Source: Mangrovibrevibacter kandeliae
Lineage (GTDB): Bacteria; Pseudomonadota; Alphaproteobacteria; Rhizobiales; Rhizobiaceae
Assembly (NCBI RefSeq): GCF_024519155.1
Contig: NZ_JANIFJ010000001.1
Coordinates: 248,001-312,000, forward strand
Length of the DNA stretch: 64,000 nucleotides
Direction: 5' to 3'
Shown here: positions 56,169 through 64,000 of the stretch, one piece after another
Layout: each line of letters begins with the position of its first letter
How positions within the stretch are numbered: position 1 is the first letter of the stretch
Program-made: the position numbers and the translations under genes
The notes under the pieces: model-generated
Databases searched by the model: none
Seen by the model: only the letters and a program-made list of their open reading frames with translations
Told to the model about the DNA's origin: nothing

Positions 56169-57569
56169 ATGTCCGAGACCCTCGCCGCGTTCCTGTATCT
56201 CGTATCAGGCGTCCTGTTCATCCTGGCGCTGCGCGGCCTGTCGCATCCGACGACGAGCCGCCAGGGCAACGTCTTCGGCATGGTCGGCATGGCCGTCGCC
56301 ATCCTGACGACGCTGTTCCTCGCCCGACCCTCCTTCGGCGGGCTGGTGCTGATCGTCCTCGGCATCGCCATCGGCGGCGGCACCGGCGCGGTGATCGCAC
56401 GGCGCATCGCCATGACCGCGATGCCGCAGCTCGTCGCCGCCTTCCACAGCCTCGTCGGTCTCGCCGCGGTGATGGTCGCGGCCGCGGCGCTCTATGCGCC
56501 GGAGGCGCTCGGCATCGGCACGGTCGGAGCGATCCACGGCGAGGCGCTGGTGGAGATGTCGATCGGCGTCGCCATTGGCGCGATCACCTTCACCGGCTCG
56601 ATCATCGCCTTCCTCAAGCTCGACGGACGGATGAGCGGCAAGCCGATCCTCCTGCCGCAGCGCCACCTCATCAACATCGCGCTCGCCGTCGTCCTGGTGC
56701 TGTGCATCGTGGGCTTCGCCACCAGCGAGAGCCACGGCCTGTTCTGGCTGATCATCCTTCTGTCGCTGGCGCTGGGTGGCCTTCTGATCGTGCCGATCGG
56801 CGGCGCCGACATGCCGGTCGTGGTCTCGATGCTGAACAGCTATTCCGGCTGGGCGGCAGCCGGCATCGGCTTCACGCTGCAGAACCTCGCGCTGATCATC
56901 ACCGGCGCGCTCGTCGGCTCGTCCGGCGCGATCCTGTCCTACATCATGTGCCGGGGCATGAACCGGTCCTTCATCTCGGTGATCCTCGGCGGCTTCGGCG
57001 GCGACGCCGGGCCGGCCGGGCAGGAGGATCTCGGCGACCGCACCGTGAAGCAGGGTTCGGCCGAGGACGCGGCCTACCTCATGAAGAACGCCGCCAAGGT
57101 CATCATCGTGCCGGGCTACGGCATGGCGGTGGCGCAGGCCCAGCATGCGCTGCGCGAAATGGCCGACCAGCTGAAGCAGGCCGGCGTCGAGGTGAAGTAC
57201 GCGATCCATCCGGTGGCGGGGCGCATGCCCGGCCACATGAACGTGCTCTTGGCCGAAGCCAACGTGCCCTACGACGAGGTGTTCGAGCTCGAGGACATCA
57301 ATTCGGAGTTCGCCCAGGCCGATGTCGCCTTCGTCATCGGCGCCAACGACGTGACCAATCCGGCGGCGCGCGACGACAAGAGTTCGCCGATCTACGGCAT
57401 GCCGATCCTGAACGTCGACCAGGCCGCGACCTGCCTCTTCGTCAAGCGTTCGCTCGGCTCGGGCTATGCCGGCATCGACAACACCCTGTTCTACAAGCCC
57501 AACACGATGATGCTCTTCGCCGACGCCAAGAAGATGGTGGAGGAGATCAACAAGGCGATGGCCGACTGA
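56169..57569 (+). CDS. pntB: NAD(P) transhydrogenase subunit beta
   Basis: 466 residues. N-terminal membrane domain (1-270, with GGADMPVVVSMLNSYSGWAA) and C-terminal NADP(H) domain III (PGYGMAVAQAQHALREMADQ, HPVAGRMPGHMNVLLAEANV, GANDVTNPAARDDKSSPIYG, KRSLGSGYAGIDN). 10 bp after the previous gene. It completes cox IV - pntA - pntA2 - pntB. Confidence 0.95.
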   Translation: MSETLAAFLYLVSGVLFILALRGLSHPTTSRQGNVFGMVGMAVAILTTLFLARPSFGGLVLIVLGIAIGGGTGAVIARRIAMTAMPQLVAAFHSLVGLAAVMVAAAALYAPEALGIGTVGAIHGEALVEMSIGVAIGAITFTGSIIAFLKLDGRMSGKPILLPQRHLINIALAVVLVLCIVGFATSESHGLFWLIILLSLALGGLLIVPIGGADMPVVVSMLNSYSGWAAAGIGFTLQNLALIITGALVGSSGAILSYIMCRGMNRSFISVILGGFGGDAGPAGQEDLGDRTVKQGSAEDAAYLMKNAAKVIIVPGYGMAVAQAQHALREMADQLKQAGVEVKYAIHPVAGRMPGHMNVLLAEANVPYDEVFELEDINSEFAQADVAFVIGANDVTNPAARDDKSSPIYGMPILNVDQAATCLFVKRSLGSGYAGIDNTLFYKPNTMMLFADAKKMVEEINKAMAD

Positions 57570-57600
57570 TCGCCCTGCGCGTCGGATTGGAAACGCAAAG

Positions 57601-57626
57601 GGCCCGCCGTCGCGAGACGGCGGGCC
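57601..57626. terminator. bidirectional terminator between pntB and the DUF992 gene
   Basis: GGCCCGCCGTC-GCGA-GACGGCGGGCC with T-rich flanks on both strands (TTCCGCTTTC on plus; TTTGCGTTTCC on minus). Confidence 0.75.
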
Positions 57627-57652
57627 TTCCGCTTTCGGGCGAAGTGTGGAGC

Positions 57653-58186
57653 TTACTTCGGCACGACGACGGTGGTGGTCGTGGTGGCCGCCGGGGCGAC
57701 CGCGACCGGATGCGCCGCCTTCAGGGTGAAGTTCGTGACGCCGAGCGCCGCGTTGACACCCTCCTGCGCCTGCAGGCTGAGCGGCTGCAGGGTGAAGCCG
57801 TCGCTCGGGCCGCCGACCAGCACCTTGGCGCCGCCGCCCGCGGCGAAGGACGCGTCGGCGCTGGCGCCGACATATGTGCCGGCGAGCGAGCCCGGCTCAT
57901 AGGTGTCGAGGCTGGCCGCGAGCACCGTCCAGGTCATCAGCGTCTCGCCGGTGATGCCGACGTCGAGGCCGATGTTGCTGATCGTGCCGGCATAGACCTC
58001 TTCGCCTATCGCGTCATTGGCCGGCGTGAAGGCGCAGACGACGTTGTCCGACGAGCCGATGATGAAGCCCGTGTGGCCGTCGCTGTGGCAGGTGAGGGTG
58101 CCGAGCTTGGCGTCGGCGAAGGCGGACATCGGCGCGAGGGCGGCGGCGCCGGCGGCAAGGGCCAGGGCGGCGGAGCGGAGACGCAT
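57653..58186 (-). CDS. DUF992 exported protein
   Basis: 177 residues with a signal peptide (MRLRSAALALAAGAAALAPM...AFA). DUF992 core: KLGTLTCHSDGHTGFIIGSS, VVCAFTPANDAIGEEVYAGT, NIGLDVGITGETLMTWTVLA. The C-terminal tail is Thr/Val/Ala-rich. Function unknown, periplasmic. GAGGA lies 7 bp before ATG 58186. Confidence 0.85.
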   Translation of the reverse strand: MRLRSAALALAAGAAALAPMSAFADAKLGTLTCHSDGHTGFIIGSSDNVVCAFTPANDAIGEEVYAGTISNIGLDVGITGETLMTWTVLAASLDTYEPGSLAGTYVGASADASFAAGGGAKVLVGGPSDGFTLQPLSLQAQEGVNAALGVTNFTLKAAHPVAVAPAATTTTTVVVPK

Positions 58187-58342
58187 GATGAATTCCTCTG
58201 ACTGGTGAAGGTTTGCCAGCCAAATGCAGAGCGTGCCGCCTGGGTTCCGCCGCAAGTCGTGAAGGCGCCGTCAGCGTTCGTCGCAGGACGGCCTTCAGCG
58301 CTGCGACTGCAGCTGCCGCCTTGCGTGCGCTGCTCCGCGGCG

Positions 58343-59215
58343 TCAGGAGCCGCTGGTGCGCGACATGCCGTCCTTGGCGGGGCGGTAGCTCGGGTCGAGC
58401 TGGGCCGCCTTGGCGTAGGACTTGAAGGCGCGCGAGCGGTCGCCCTTGCGCTCGTAGACGAGCGCCTGGTTGGCCCAGTACTCGGCTTTGTTGGGATCGA
58501 GCCGCAGCGCCATGTTGAAGTCGTTCAGCGCGTTCTCGTCGTCGCCGAGCGCCAGGTAGGAGACGCCGCGGCCCGAATAGGGCTCGGGCGCGTCGGCCTG
58601 CAGCGAGATCGCCGTCGAGAAGTCCTCGATCGCCTGCTTGTGCTGACCGTCCAGCTGATAGAGCAGGCCGCGATTGTGATAGGCGCGCGGATCGGTGGTG
58701 TTGAGATCGATCGCCCGCTGGAAGTCGCGCAGCGCGTCGCGATTGCGGTTCGCCTGCCGGTAGATGTTGCCGCGACCGATATAGGCCGTGTCGTAGTTCG
58801 GGTTGATCTGCAGCGCGGCATTGTAGTCGGCAACGGCCTTGGCCGGATCGCTCATCTGCCGGTAGACCAGCGCGCGGTTGGCGTAGGCCTGGTAGAACTT
58901 CGGATCGAGCTGCAGGGCGGTGGTGAAGTCGGCGACCGCCTTATTGTAGTCGCCGGCGCGGCCATAGGCGGTGCCGCGCACGTTGTAGGCCTCCGGGTCG
59001 CGTGGATTGGCTTCGATCGTGCGGGTCAGCGAGTCGATGTTCTCGGCCGAGCCCTGCGCCTGATCGAGCCGGATCGCCTGGGCGCCGGGTCCGGCGGTCT
59101 GGCAGGCGGCGAGCAGCAGTGCCGCCCCGAGTGCCGCGAGGACCGGCCGGCACCGCCGGGGCAGGGGTCGCGTGAAGGAGGACGAGCGGGCAGTGCGGTC
59201 CATCGTTTGTGTCAA
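58343..59215 (-). CDS. TPR-repeat lipoprotein
   Basis: 290 residues. A lipoprotein signal (LAALGAALLLAACQ, lipobox LAAC near residue 38) is followed by about six TPR units (for example YNKAVADFTTALQLDPKFYQ, DALRDFQRAIDLNTTDPRAY, ALNDFNMALRLDPNKAEYWA). Similar to NlpI-type outer-membrane or periplasmic scaffolds. Partners unknown. Confidence 0.85.
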   Translation of the reverse strand: MTQTMDRTARSSSFTRPLPRRCRPVLAALGAALLLAACQTAGPGAQAIRLDQAQGSAENIDSLTRTIEANPRDPEAYNVRGTAYGRAGDYNKAVADFTTALQLDPKFYQAYANRALVYRQMSDPAKAVADYNAALQINPNYDTAYIGRGNIYRQANRNRDALRDFQRAIDLNTTDPRAYHNRGLLYQLDGQHKQAIEDFSTAISLQADAPEPYSGRGVSYLALGDDENALNDFNMALRLDPNKAEYWANQALVYERKGDRSRAFKSYAKAAQLDPSYRPAKDGMSRTSGS

Positions 59216-59418
59216 GCGCTCAGTTCCTCAAACCTCGACTGGCCGGCATCGCCGACGAATTGAAACAGCCATGCCTTCGCATGTGTCCGCTGATGCGGCG
59301 ACTTCAAGACGGCGGTGGACGGTCTCGTCTCGCCTGTGACCGAAAACGCAGAAAGGGCAGCGGAGCTTTCGCCCGCCACCCGTCGATAGCCGCTACCGTT
59401 CGAAAGAGGTCGCGGCGC

Positions 59419-59658
59419 TCAGCGAGCCGCCCGGCCGCCCGTCATCAGGCCCTCGCGCTGCGCCCGCTTGCGGGCGAGCTTGCGCGCGCGCCGCACGGCC
59501 TCGGCCTTCTCGCGTGCCCGCTTCTCCGACGGCTTCTCGTAGAAATTGCGCATCTTCATCTCGCGGAAGATGCCTTCGCGCTGCATCTTCTTCTTCAGCG
59601 CGCGGAGAGCCTGGTCAACATTGTTGTCGCGTACGAGTACCTGCACGAAACGTTCCAT
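59419..59658 (-). CDS. rpsU: 30S ribosomal protein S21
   Basis: 79 residues from ATG 59658. [40 protein letters not shown] and a basic helical tail [19 protein letters not shown] are the S21 pattern. Binds near the 16S 3' end and the Shine-Dalgarno region. The C-terminal extension ([10 protein letters not shown]) varies between species. Confidence 0.94.
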   Translation of the reverse strand: MERFVQVLVRDNNVDQALRALKKKMQREGIFREMKMRNFYEKPSEKRAREKAEAVRRARKLARKRAQREGLMTGGRAAR

Positions 59659-59774
59659 CTCGAAGTTGAATGGCGGAGAGGATTGAACAACCGTACCCTC
59701 TCGCGAGGCAGCGCCCCGCAAGTGGCGTGCCTGATAGCAGGCCGACGTCTCCATGTCGAGACCTGCCGCAAGGT

Positions 59775-61790
59775 TCAGGTGTCGGATGACCGGCCGCTCA
59801 CAGCGGCTGCGACAGGGGGCGCGACGCCCGCGATTCGTGCGAGCAGTGCCGCCAGCATGTCGAGGGCCTCGATGGCGTCGGGCGCCTGCGGCAAGGCGTC
59901 GACCTCGCCTGCCGCGCGCGGGGCAGGCGCCGCCGTCTCGGCGCTGACGAAGATGCCCCGGCGTTGCTCGCGCAGCCCGGCGACTTGCGTCCGCAGCGCG
60001 TTGATGCGCGCGACGACCGGCTCTGGCAGCGTGTGCGACTCCTCGCCTGGCTGCGTCTCGCCGAGGGTCCGGGCGAGACGGCGGGCCCAGTAGGTGCAGG
60101 CGAGGAAGCGCAGCAGCGCGCGCCGGACGGGTCCCGGCCGCCGCACGATCTGCCAGTTGCTGCCGAGCGGTCGGGCCGCGAGGGCAAGAGCCGCGTAGCG
60201 CTGGTCCACGACGCGGGACAGCGACAGGAGATCCATCGCGCCGCTGCCGGCCGTGGCCGCCGAAAGCAGGTCGTCGAGTGCGGCGAGGAAGGCGTCCGCA
60301 GCCGCGTGCGCGACGTGGCCGGTGCGGCGGGGAAAGACGAGGAAGGCGATGCCGATCCCGGCGAGCGCGCCGATCACCGTCTCCTCCAGGCGGAGCACGA
60401 GGAGGCCGGCGGTGAACTCCCCGAGCAGGCCGTACAGCAACGAAACTGCGACGGTGATGCAGAAGGTCATCACCGAATAGGAGAGCTGAAGCCAGTAGAA
60501 GGCGGCGAAGATCAGGCCGACGATCAGCACGAGCGACACGGTGGTCTGACCGTCGAGCAAGACCGCCACTGCTATTCCGGCCACGATGCCGATCAGTGTG
60601 CCGGCTGCGCGGGCCGACGCGCGCACCAGCGTATCGCCACGCGACTGCGTGTTGGTGAAGACGAGGAAGGCCGTCAGGATCGCCCAGGTCCACCGGGTCT
60701 CCGAAACCGCCTGGCCGGCCACCATCGCGATGGCGGAGGCGAGCGTCACCTGGATCGCGAGGCGCAGGGACGGGTCGCGCCATCCCGTGCCCATCCCGCC
60801 ACCGCCTTGCGTCGGGGTCGGCGGCGGTGCGTCGAAGGCCTCGTCGTCGACCCGTGTCGTCGCGGCCCGCAGATCGAGGCGCGCCGCCTGCAGGCGCTCC
60901 GACGCCAGCGCGACGGCGGACGGCGGTCTCGGATCACGGCGCGCCGCCGCGTCCGGCGCCGCAAGCGCCGCGAGAAGCACCGCCTCGGCGGCCAGATGCA
61001 CGTCGAAGAGTGCGGTCGCCAGCGCGCCTTCGCCACCGTCATCGTCCCGTGCGACCGCCAGAGCTGTGGCCGGCAGCAGGCCTTCGGCCCCCAGGACCGC
61101 CTCCTTCAGGCGGATCTCCGCGGCGACCGCGCGGGCGCGGGCCGACGTGTCACCGTCGCTCAGCGCACGCGTCGCCTCGACGAGCAGATCGATCCGGTGC
61201 TCGACCGCGATCAGGGTGCGGTGGAAATCCCGCGCCCGATGCTCCGGCAGAAGGTGATTGCGCACGAGATGGGCGACGATCCCGGACAGCAGCAACGCGA
61301 GGGCGACGCCCGGCAGATCGCCCGGCGACGGACGCAGATAGACGCCGAGGAAGTAGCACATGAAGGCGAACATCCCGACGGCGTTCCAGCGTGCGCCGAA
61401 CCGGCGCGCATAGACCGCGACGAAGATCATCACGAGGAACAGACCGTCGGTGAGGCGCGGGCTCGTGTCGGTGAACGCGACGCACAGGGTCGAGAGGAAG
61501 CTGGCGCCGGCGGCGTAGAGACGGGTGACCAGGCGATCGCGGATCCGCGCCTCGCGCACCACGAGCGCACCCTGCATCCCGGTGATCAGCGCGATGCCGT
61601 ACGCCGTCGCCGGCAGGGGCATCAGCGCGTGCACGAGGATCAGAAGGCCGGTTGTGATCAGCAGCGTCAGGGTCACGCGGGTCGCCATGCGCAGCCGCGT
61701 CAACCCGGGATCGTCGCCGGCGATCCATGAGCGCAGCCGCGCGAACGGCGATGAGCCGTGATCTGCCGGGATCGAGAGCGAGGACGTCAT
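59775..61790 (-). CDS. FUSC-family inner-membrane exporter
   Basis: 671 residues with two sets of membrane helices: set one over about 35-170 ([40 protein letters not shown]) and set two over about 345-490 ([60 protein letters not shown]). The linker and C-terminal region are soluble. This fits the AaeB/YccS-like FUSC group (aromatic acid or other efflux). No membrane-fusion partner lies next to it. Confidence 0.85.
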   Translation of the reverse strand: MTSSLSIPADHGSSPFARLRSWIAGDDPGLTRLRMATRVTLTLLITTGLLILVHALMPLPATAYGIALITGMQGALVVREARIRDRLVTRLYAAGASFLSTLCVAFTDTSPRLTDGLFLVMIFVAVYARRFGARWNAVGMFAFMCYFLGVYLRPSPGDLPGVALALLLSGIVAHLVRNHLLPEHRARDFHRTLIAVEHRIDLLVEATRALSDGDTSARARAVAAEIRLKEAVLGAEGLLPATALAVARDDDGGEGALATALFDVHLAAEAVLLAALAAPDAAARRDPRPPSAVALASERLQAARLDLRAATTRVDDEAFDAPPPTPTQGGGGMGTGWRDPSLRLAIQVTLASAIAMVAGQAVSETRWTWAILTAFLVFTNTQSRGDTLVRASARAAGTLIGIVAGIAVAVLLDGQTTVSLVLIVGLIFAAFYWLQLSYSVMTFCITVAVSLLYGLLGEFTAGLLVLRLEETVIGALAGIGIAFLVFPRRTGHVAHAAADAFLAALDDLLSAATAGSGAMDLLSLSRVVDQRYAALALAARPLGSNWQIVRRPGPVRRALLRFLACTYWARRLARTLGETQPGEESHTLPEPVVARINALRTQVAGLREQRRGIFVSAETAAPAPRAAGEVDALPQAPDAIEALDMLAALLARIAGVAPPVAAAVSGRSSDT

Positions 61791-62045
61791 GGGAAGGTAA
61801 ACTCGAATCGGCTGCGACCGCTCCGCCGAGACTGCCAGAAAGGAGAGGGATGCGCCGCTGCGGACCGCCCGCCGGTCGCGCCGTTTCGAAGTGCCGGGTG
61901 CGGTTGGACCGCGGGACCGGGGATGATATGCAGCTTCGATCCTTTGGGTGGCGACGGATGCACGTCAGGGTCGCAGGACCGTCGGCTGCCGCGGAGATCT
62001 GGATGGAGTGTGAAGCCGGCGTGCAGCCCGGCTGGGAGCGTGTGC

Positions 62046-62927
62046 GTGGATAAGAGCAACGGGATCGTCATGGGCAGCATACGCCGCATTTCGTGGGGCG
62101 CGATACTTGCCGGTGCGTTGCTGATCCTCATGCTGCACGCGATGGCATCGCTGCTCGGTCTCGGACTCGGCCTGCAGTCCGGTGGCTCCGCCGCCTCCGA
62201 CGTGCGCGCCGCAGGCCTGCGGATGCTCGCCTCGCCGGCCGGGCTCTGGTCGCTCGGGTCGATTCTCGTCTCGACGCTCATCGGCGCCTATGCCGCCGGC
62301 CGGTTCGCCGGGTTTGCGAGCCGCCGCGACGGACTGCTGCACGGCCTCGTCGCGTGGATCGTGGCGACGTTGGTGCTTCTTGCGGTCCTCGGCGACGGCC
62401 GAGCCGTCCTTCTCGGCGAGCCTCTGGGCGACCTTGCCGCGGGCATCGAAGCCTTGAGGCGATCCAGTCCGGACGGCGATCCGACGACAGCCATCCCGTC
62501 AGCGGCGGGAGACGCTTACACCAACCTGTTCCAGCCGGTTGCAGCGATCCCCCTTCCGGCACCGGCCCCCGATCCGACCGCGCCTCGCGAGGCCGATACG
62601 GCCGCGCCGCTCGACGCCGACGCGCGGCGTGAAGTGGTGCTTGCGGGCATCGCCTCGGAGGCCGACGCGCAGACGCGCCATGCTGCGGTCGTCGCGGTCG
62701 CGGACGCTGCCGGTATCCCGCAGGCTGACGCGAGCGCACGCCTGGAAGCCTTCGCGAGCCGTCTGCAGGCCGTGCGTCGACAGGCAGAGGAAGCGGAGGC
62801 GCGTACAGCCCGGCGGATGTCGCGGGCAGCGCTGGCTGCATTCGTGGTTCTGCTCGCGGGACTGATTGCCGGCGCTGTCGGCGGTCTCCTTGGTGCGCCC
62901 CGAAAGCTGGTCACCGCTCAGGGTTGA
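62046..62927 (+). CDS. membrane protein of unknown function (YrzE/PhnA-like annotation group)
   Basis: 293 residues from GTG 62046 (GGGAG 7 bp upstream); ATG 62070 is an alternative. The N-terminal part RRISWGAILAGALLILMLHA and AGRFAGFASRRDGLLHGLVA recurs in alphaproteobacterial membrane proteins without known function. Helices lie near 15-40, 60-85 and 95-115; an Ala/Pro-rich loop follows, with a last helix near 260-285. No catalytic motif. Confidence 0.65.
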   Translation: MDKSNGIVMGSIRRISWGAILAGALLILMLHAMASLLGLGLGLQSGGSAASDVRAAGLRMLASPAGLWSLGSILVSTLIGAYAAGRFAGFASRRDGLLHGLVAWIVATLVLLAVLGDGRAVLLGEPLGDLAAGIEALRRSSPDGDPTTAIPSAAGDAYTNLFQPVAAIPLPAPAPDPTAPREADTAAPLDADARREVVLAGIASEADAQTRHAAVVAVADAAGIPQADASARLEAFASRLQAVRRQAEEAEARTARRMSRAALAAFVVLLAGLIAGAVGGLLGAPRKLVTAQG

Positions 62928-62941
62928 GGGTTTTCCGTCGA

Positions 62942-63385
62942 TCAGCCGAAATCGAGGAAATAACCCATCAGTGCGAGGACCGCGCCGACGATCGCCGTGG
63001 TGAGAATGACGCCACCCGGCTCGGATACGGCCGGCTCGGGTTCGGGTTCGTCATGCCGCCCGCCGCCGAGATAGAAGCTGTCCGGATCGAGCGACACCTG
63101 CTGACGGGCAGGCTCGAAGATCTGACGCTGCGCTCCGCTGAATGGGGCCGGCATCGGCTGTATCGCCAGACGGCACGGTGCATCGGCATGACCGCTCCCG
63201 ACGAGGCCGTCGGCGACCTGCGGCATCTTCAGGCCGCTTCCCGGTATCAGCATCGAAGGGTCGACGCCGAACCCGGCGGGAAGGGGGTGCTCGACCTGCA
63301 TGGCCTTGGGCTCCGTGAACCGATGTGGCGGAGTAACTCCGGACGAGGCCGAATCGTTCACAAAAGGTAAAGGCAAGTTCGACAT
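62942..63385 (-). CDS. protein with C-terminal membrane helix, function unknown
   Basis: 147 residues from ATG 63385; the start is uncertain and the frame stays open to 63694. Most of the protein is polar (MSNLPLPFVNDSASSGVTPP, LIPGSGLKMPQVADGLVGSG). It ends in one hydrophobic segment (GGVILTTAIVGAVLALMGYF), a tail-anchor layout. It is convergent with the membrane gene (15 bp) and divergent from the aldolase. Confidence 0.45.
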   Translation of the reverse strand: MSNLPLPFVNDSASSGVTPPHRFTEPKAMQVEHPLPAGFGVDPSMLIPGSGLKMPQVADGLVGSGHADAPCRLAIQPMPAPFSGAQRQIFEPARQQVSLDPDSFYLGGGRHDEPEPEPAVSEPGGVILTTAIVGAVLALMGYFLDFG

Positions 63386-63493
63386 GTGCGGCGGACCGGA
63401 CGCCGGTGTCATACATGAAGGCATGGACAGGACGCCGATCTTCGATAGATGAAGGCCGGGGGCCATCAGGCCGACAGTGACGGGAGCGGGCGA

Positions 63494-64000
63494 ATGTACA
63501 GAACCGACGCGGTGCGTGAGATTCTTTCCTGGTACGAGGGCGAGAATCCCGGTGTGAAGACCAACATCGCGCGCCTCCTGATGCATGGGCGCCTTGCCGG
63601 CACGGGGCGGCTGGTGATCCTGCCGGTCGACCAGGGCTTCGAGCACGGGCCGGCGCGCAGCTTCGGGCCGAACCCGGCCGCCTACGACCCGCATTACCTC
63701 TACGAGCTCGCGATCGAAGCCGGCGTCAACGGCTATGCCGCGCCGCTCGGCTCGCTGCAGCAGGGCGCCGACACCTTCGCCGGGGAGCTGCCGCTGATCC
63801 TCAAGATGAACAGCGCCAACTCGCTGACCGCGTCCGCCATTCAGGATCAGGCGGTCACCGCGTCGGTGGAGGACGCGCTGCGCCTCGGGTGCGTCGGCGT
63901 CGGCTTCACCATCTATCCCGGGTCGGACGACTTCTACGAGATGATGGAGGAGCTGCAGGAGATCTCGCTCGAGGCGAAGGCCTGTGGGCTGATGACCGTC
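63494..64000 (+). CDS. fbaB: class I fructose-bisphosphate aldolase, 5' part
   Basis: 169 residues before the right edge. Archaeal/FbaB-type class I aldolase: RLVILPVDQGFEHGPARSFG near the start, EAGVNGYAAPLGSLQQGAD, PLILKMNSANSLTASAIQDQ and CVGVGFTIYPGSDDFYEMME. It cleaves fructose-1,6-bisphosphate through a Schiff base; the catalytic lysine lies beyond the edge. RBS GGGAG before ATG. Confidence 0.88.
   Translation, partial: MYRTDAVREILSWYEGENPGVKTNIARLLMHGRLAGTGRLVILPVDQGFEHGPARSFGPNPAAYDPHYLYELAIEAGVNGYAAPLGSLQQGADTFAGELPLILKMNSANSLTASAIQDQAVTASVEDALRLGCVGVGFTIYPGSDDFYEMMEELQEISLEAKACGLMTV

Noticed and set aside
58210-58240. EcfG-like promoter before the DUF992 gene
   Set aside because: GGAAC is present on the minus strand, but at 17 bp the -10 reads CATT, not CGTT.

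Overview
The window is high-GC, densely packed chromosomal DNA from an alphaproteobacterium, most likely a member of the Hyphomicrobiales (Rhizobiales). The signs are the gene order hisS-hisZ-hisG with a short-form HisG, the fabA-fabB-fabI cluster, the three-gene pnt transhydrogenase next to an aa3-type cytochrome oxidase subunit IV, a plant-type glutamate-cysteine ligase beside rsmE, DUF1127/DUF992/DUF3422/DUF2927 proteins, CtrA-type and sigma-EcfG-type promoter boxes, and a tRNA-His with A73 and no encoded G-1. I cannot name the genus.

Layout: 1-8.7 kb holds the tail of an unknown gene, an AsmA-like protein, acetoacetyl-CoA synthetase, a very large multi-PAS histidine kinase with CtrA boxes in front of it, and a phasin. 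8.9-10.1 kb holds tRNA-His and a 1.1-kb, partly AT-rich insert bounded by a 49-bp repeat of the tRNA 3' part. 10.2-20.8 kb is mostly housekeeping: xseA, a secreted pentapeptide-repeat protein, a LysR regulator, DUF1127, a CNNM/CBS protein, DUF937, gshA, rsmE, an SDR, a 59-residue stress-promoter protein and a LysE exporter.

20.8-31.5 kb is the most unusual part. Two oxidase operons for 2-hydroxyacids, lutA..lutB-lutC (lactate, minus strand) and glcD..glcE..glcF (glycolate, plus strand), stand head to head around a DUF3422 gene. Both have accessory genes wedged between their subunit genes with 4-bp start/stop overlaps: a macro-domain gene and a DUF29 gene in lut, and a Uma2 endonuclease-like gene plus a DUF433/DUF5615 toxin-antitoxin-like pair in glc.

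31.5-44.4 kb has a DUF1232 protein, two L,D-transpeptidases, DUF2927, the DNA glycosylase Tag, hisS-hisZ-hisG, fumC, csbD and fabA-fabB-fabI. 45-52 kb is a TRAP transporter locus: two tandem TakP-like binding-protein paralogues (with a nucleotidyltransferase gene and a broken HEPN-like partner between them), a ParA-like protein lacking the P-loop lysine, and convergent dctQ-dctM whose permease carries an odd proline-rich tail. 52-64 kb has recX, a stress-promoter PfpI/DJ-1 protein, a nickel-sensor-like PadR with a clear operator, the cox IV-pntA-pntA2-pntB run, DUF992, a TPR lipoprotein, rpsU, a FUSC exporter, two membrane proteins of unknown function and the start of a class I aldolase.

Taken together, the TRAP system plausibly imports 2-oxo or hydroxy acids, lut and glc oxidise lactate and glycolate, and acetoacetyl-CoA synthetase with phasin points to polyhydroxybutyrate metabolism. 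Three well-formed sigma-EcfG promoters mark a general-stress component. Functional links between these units are inference from gene content.
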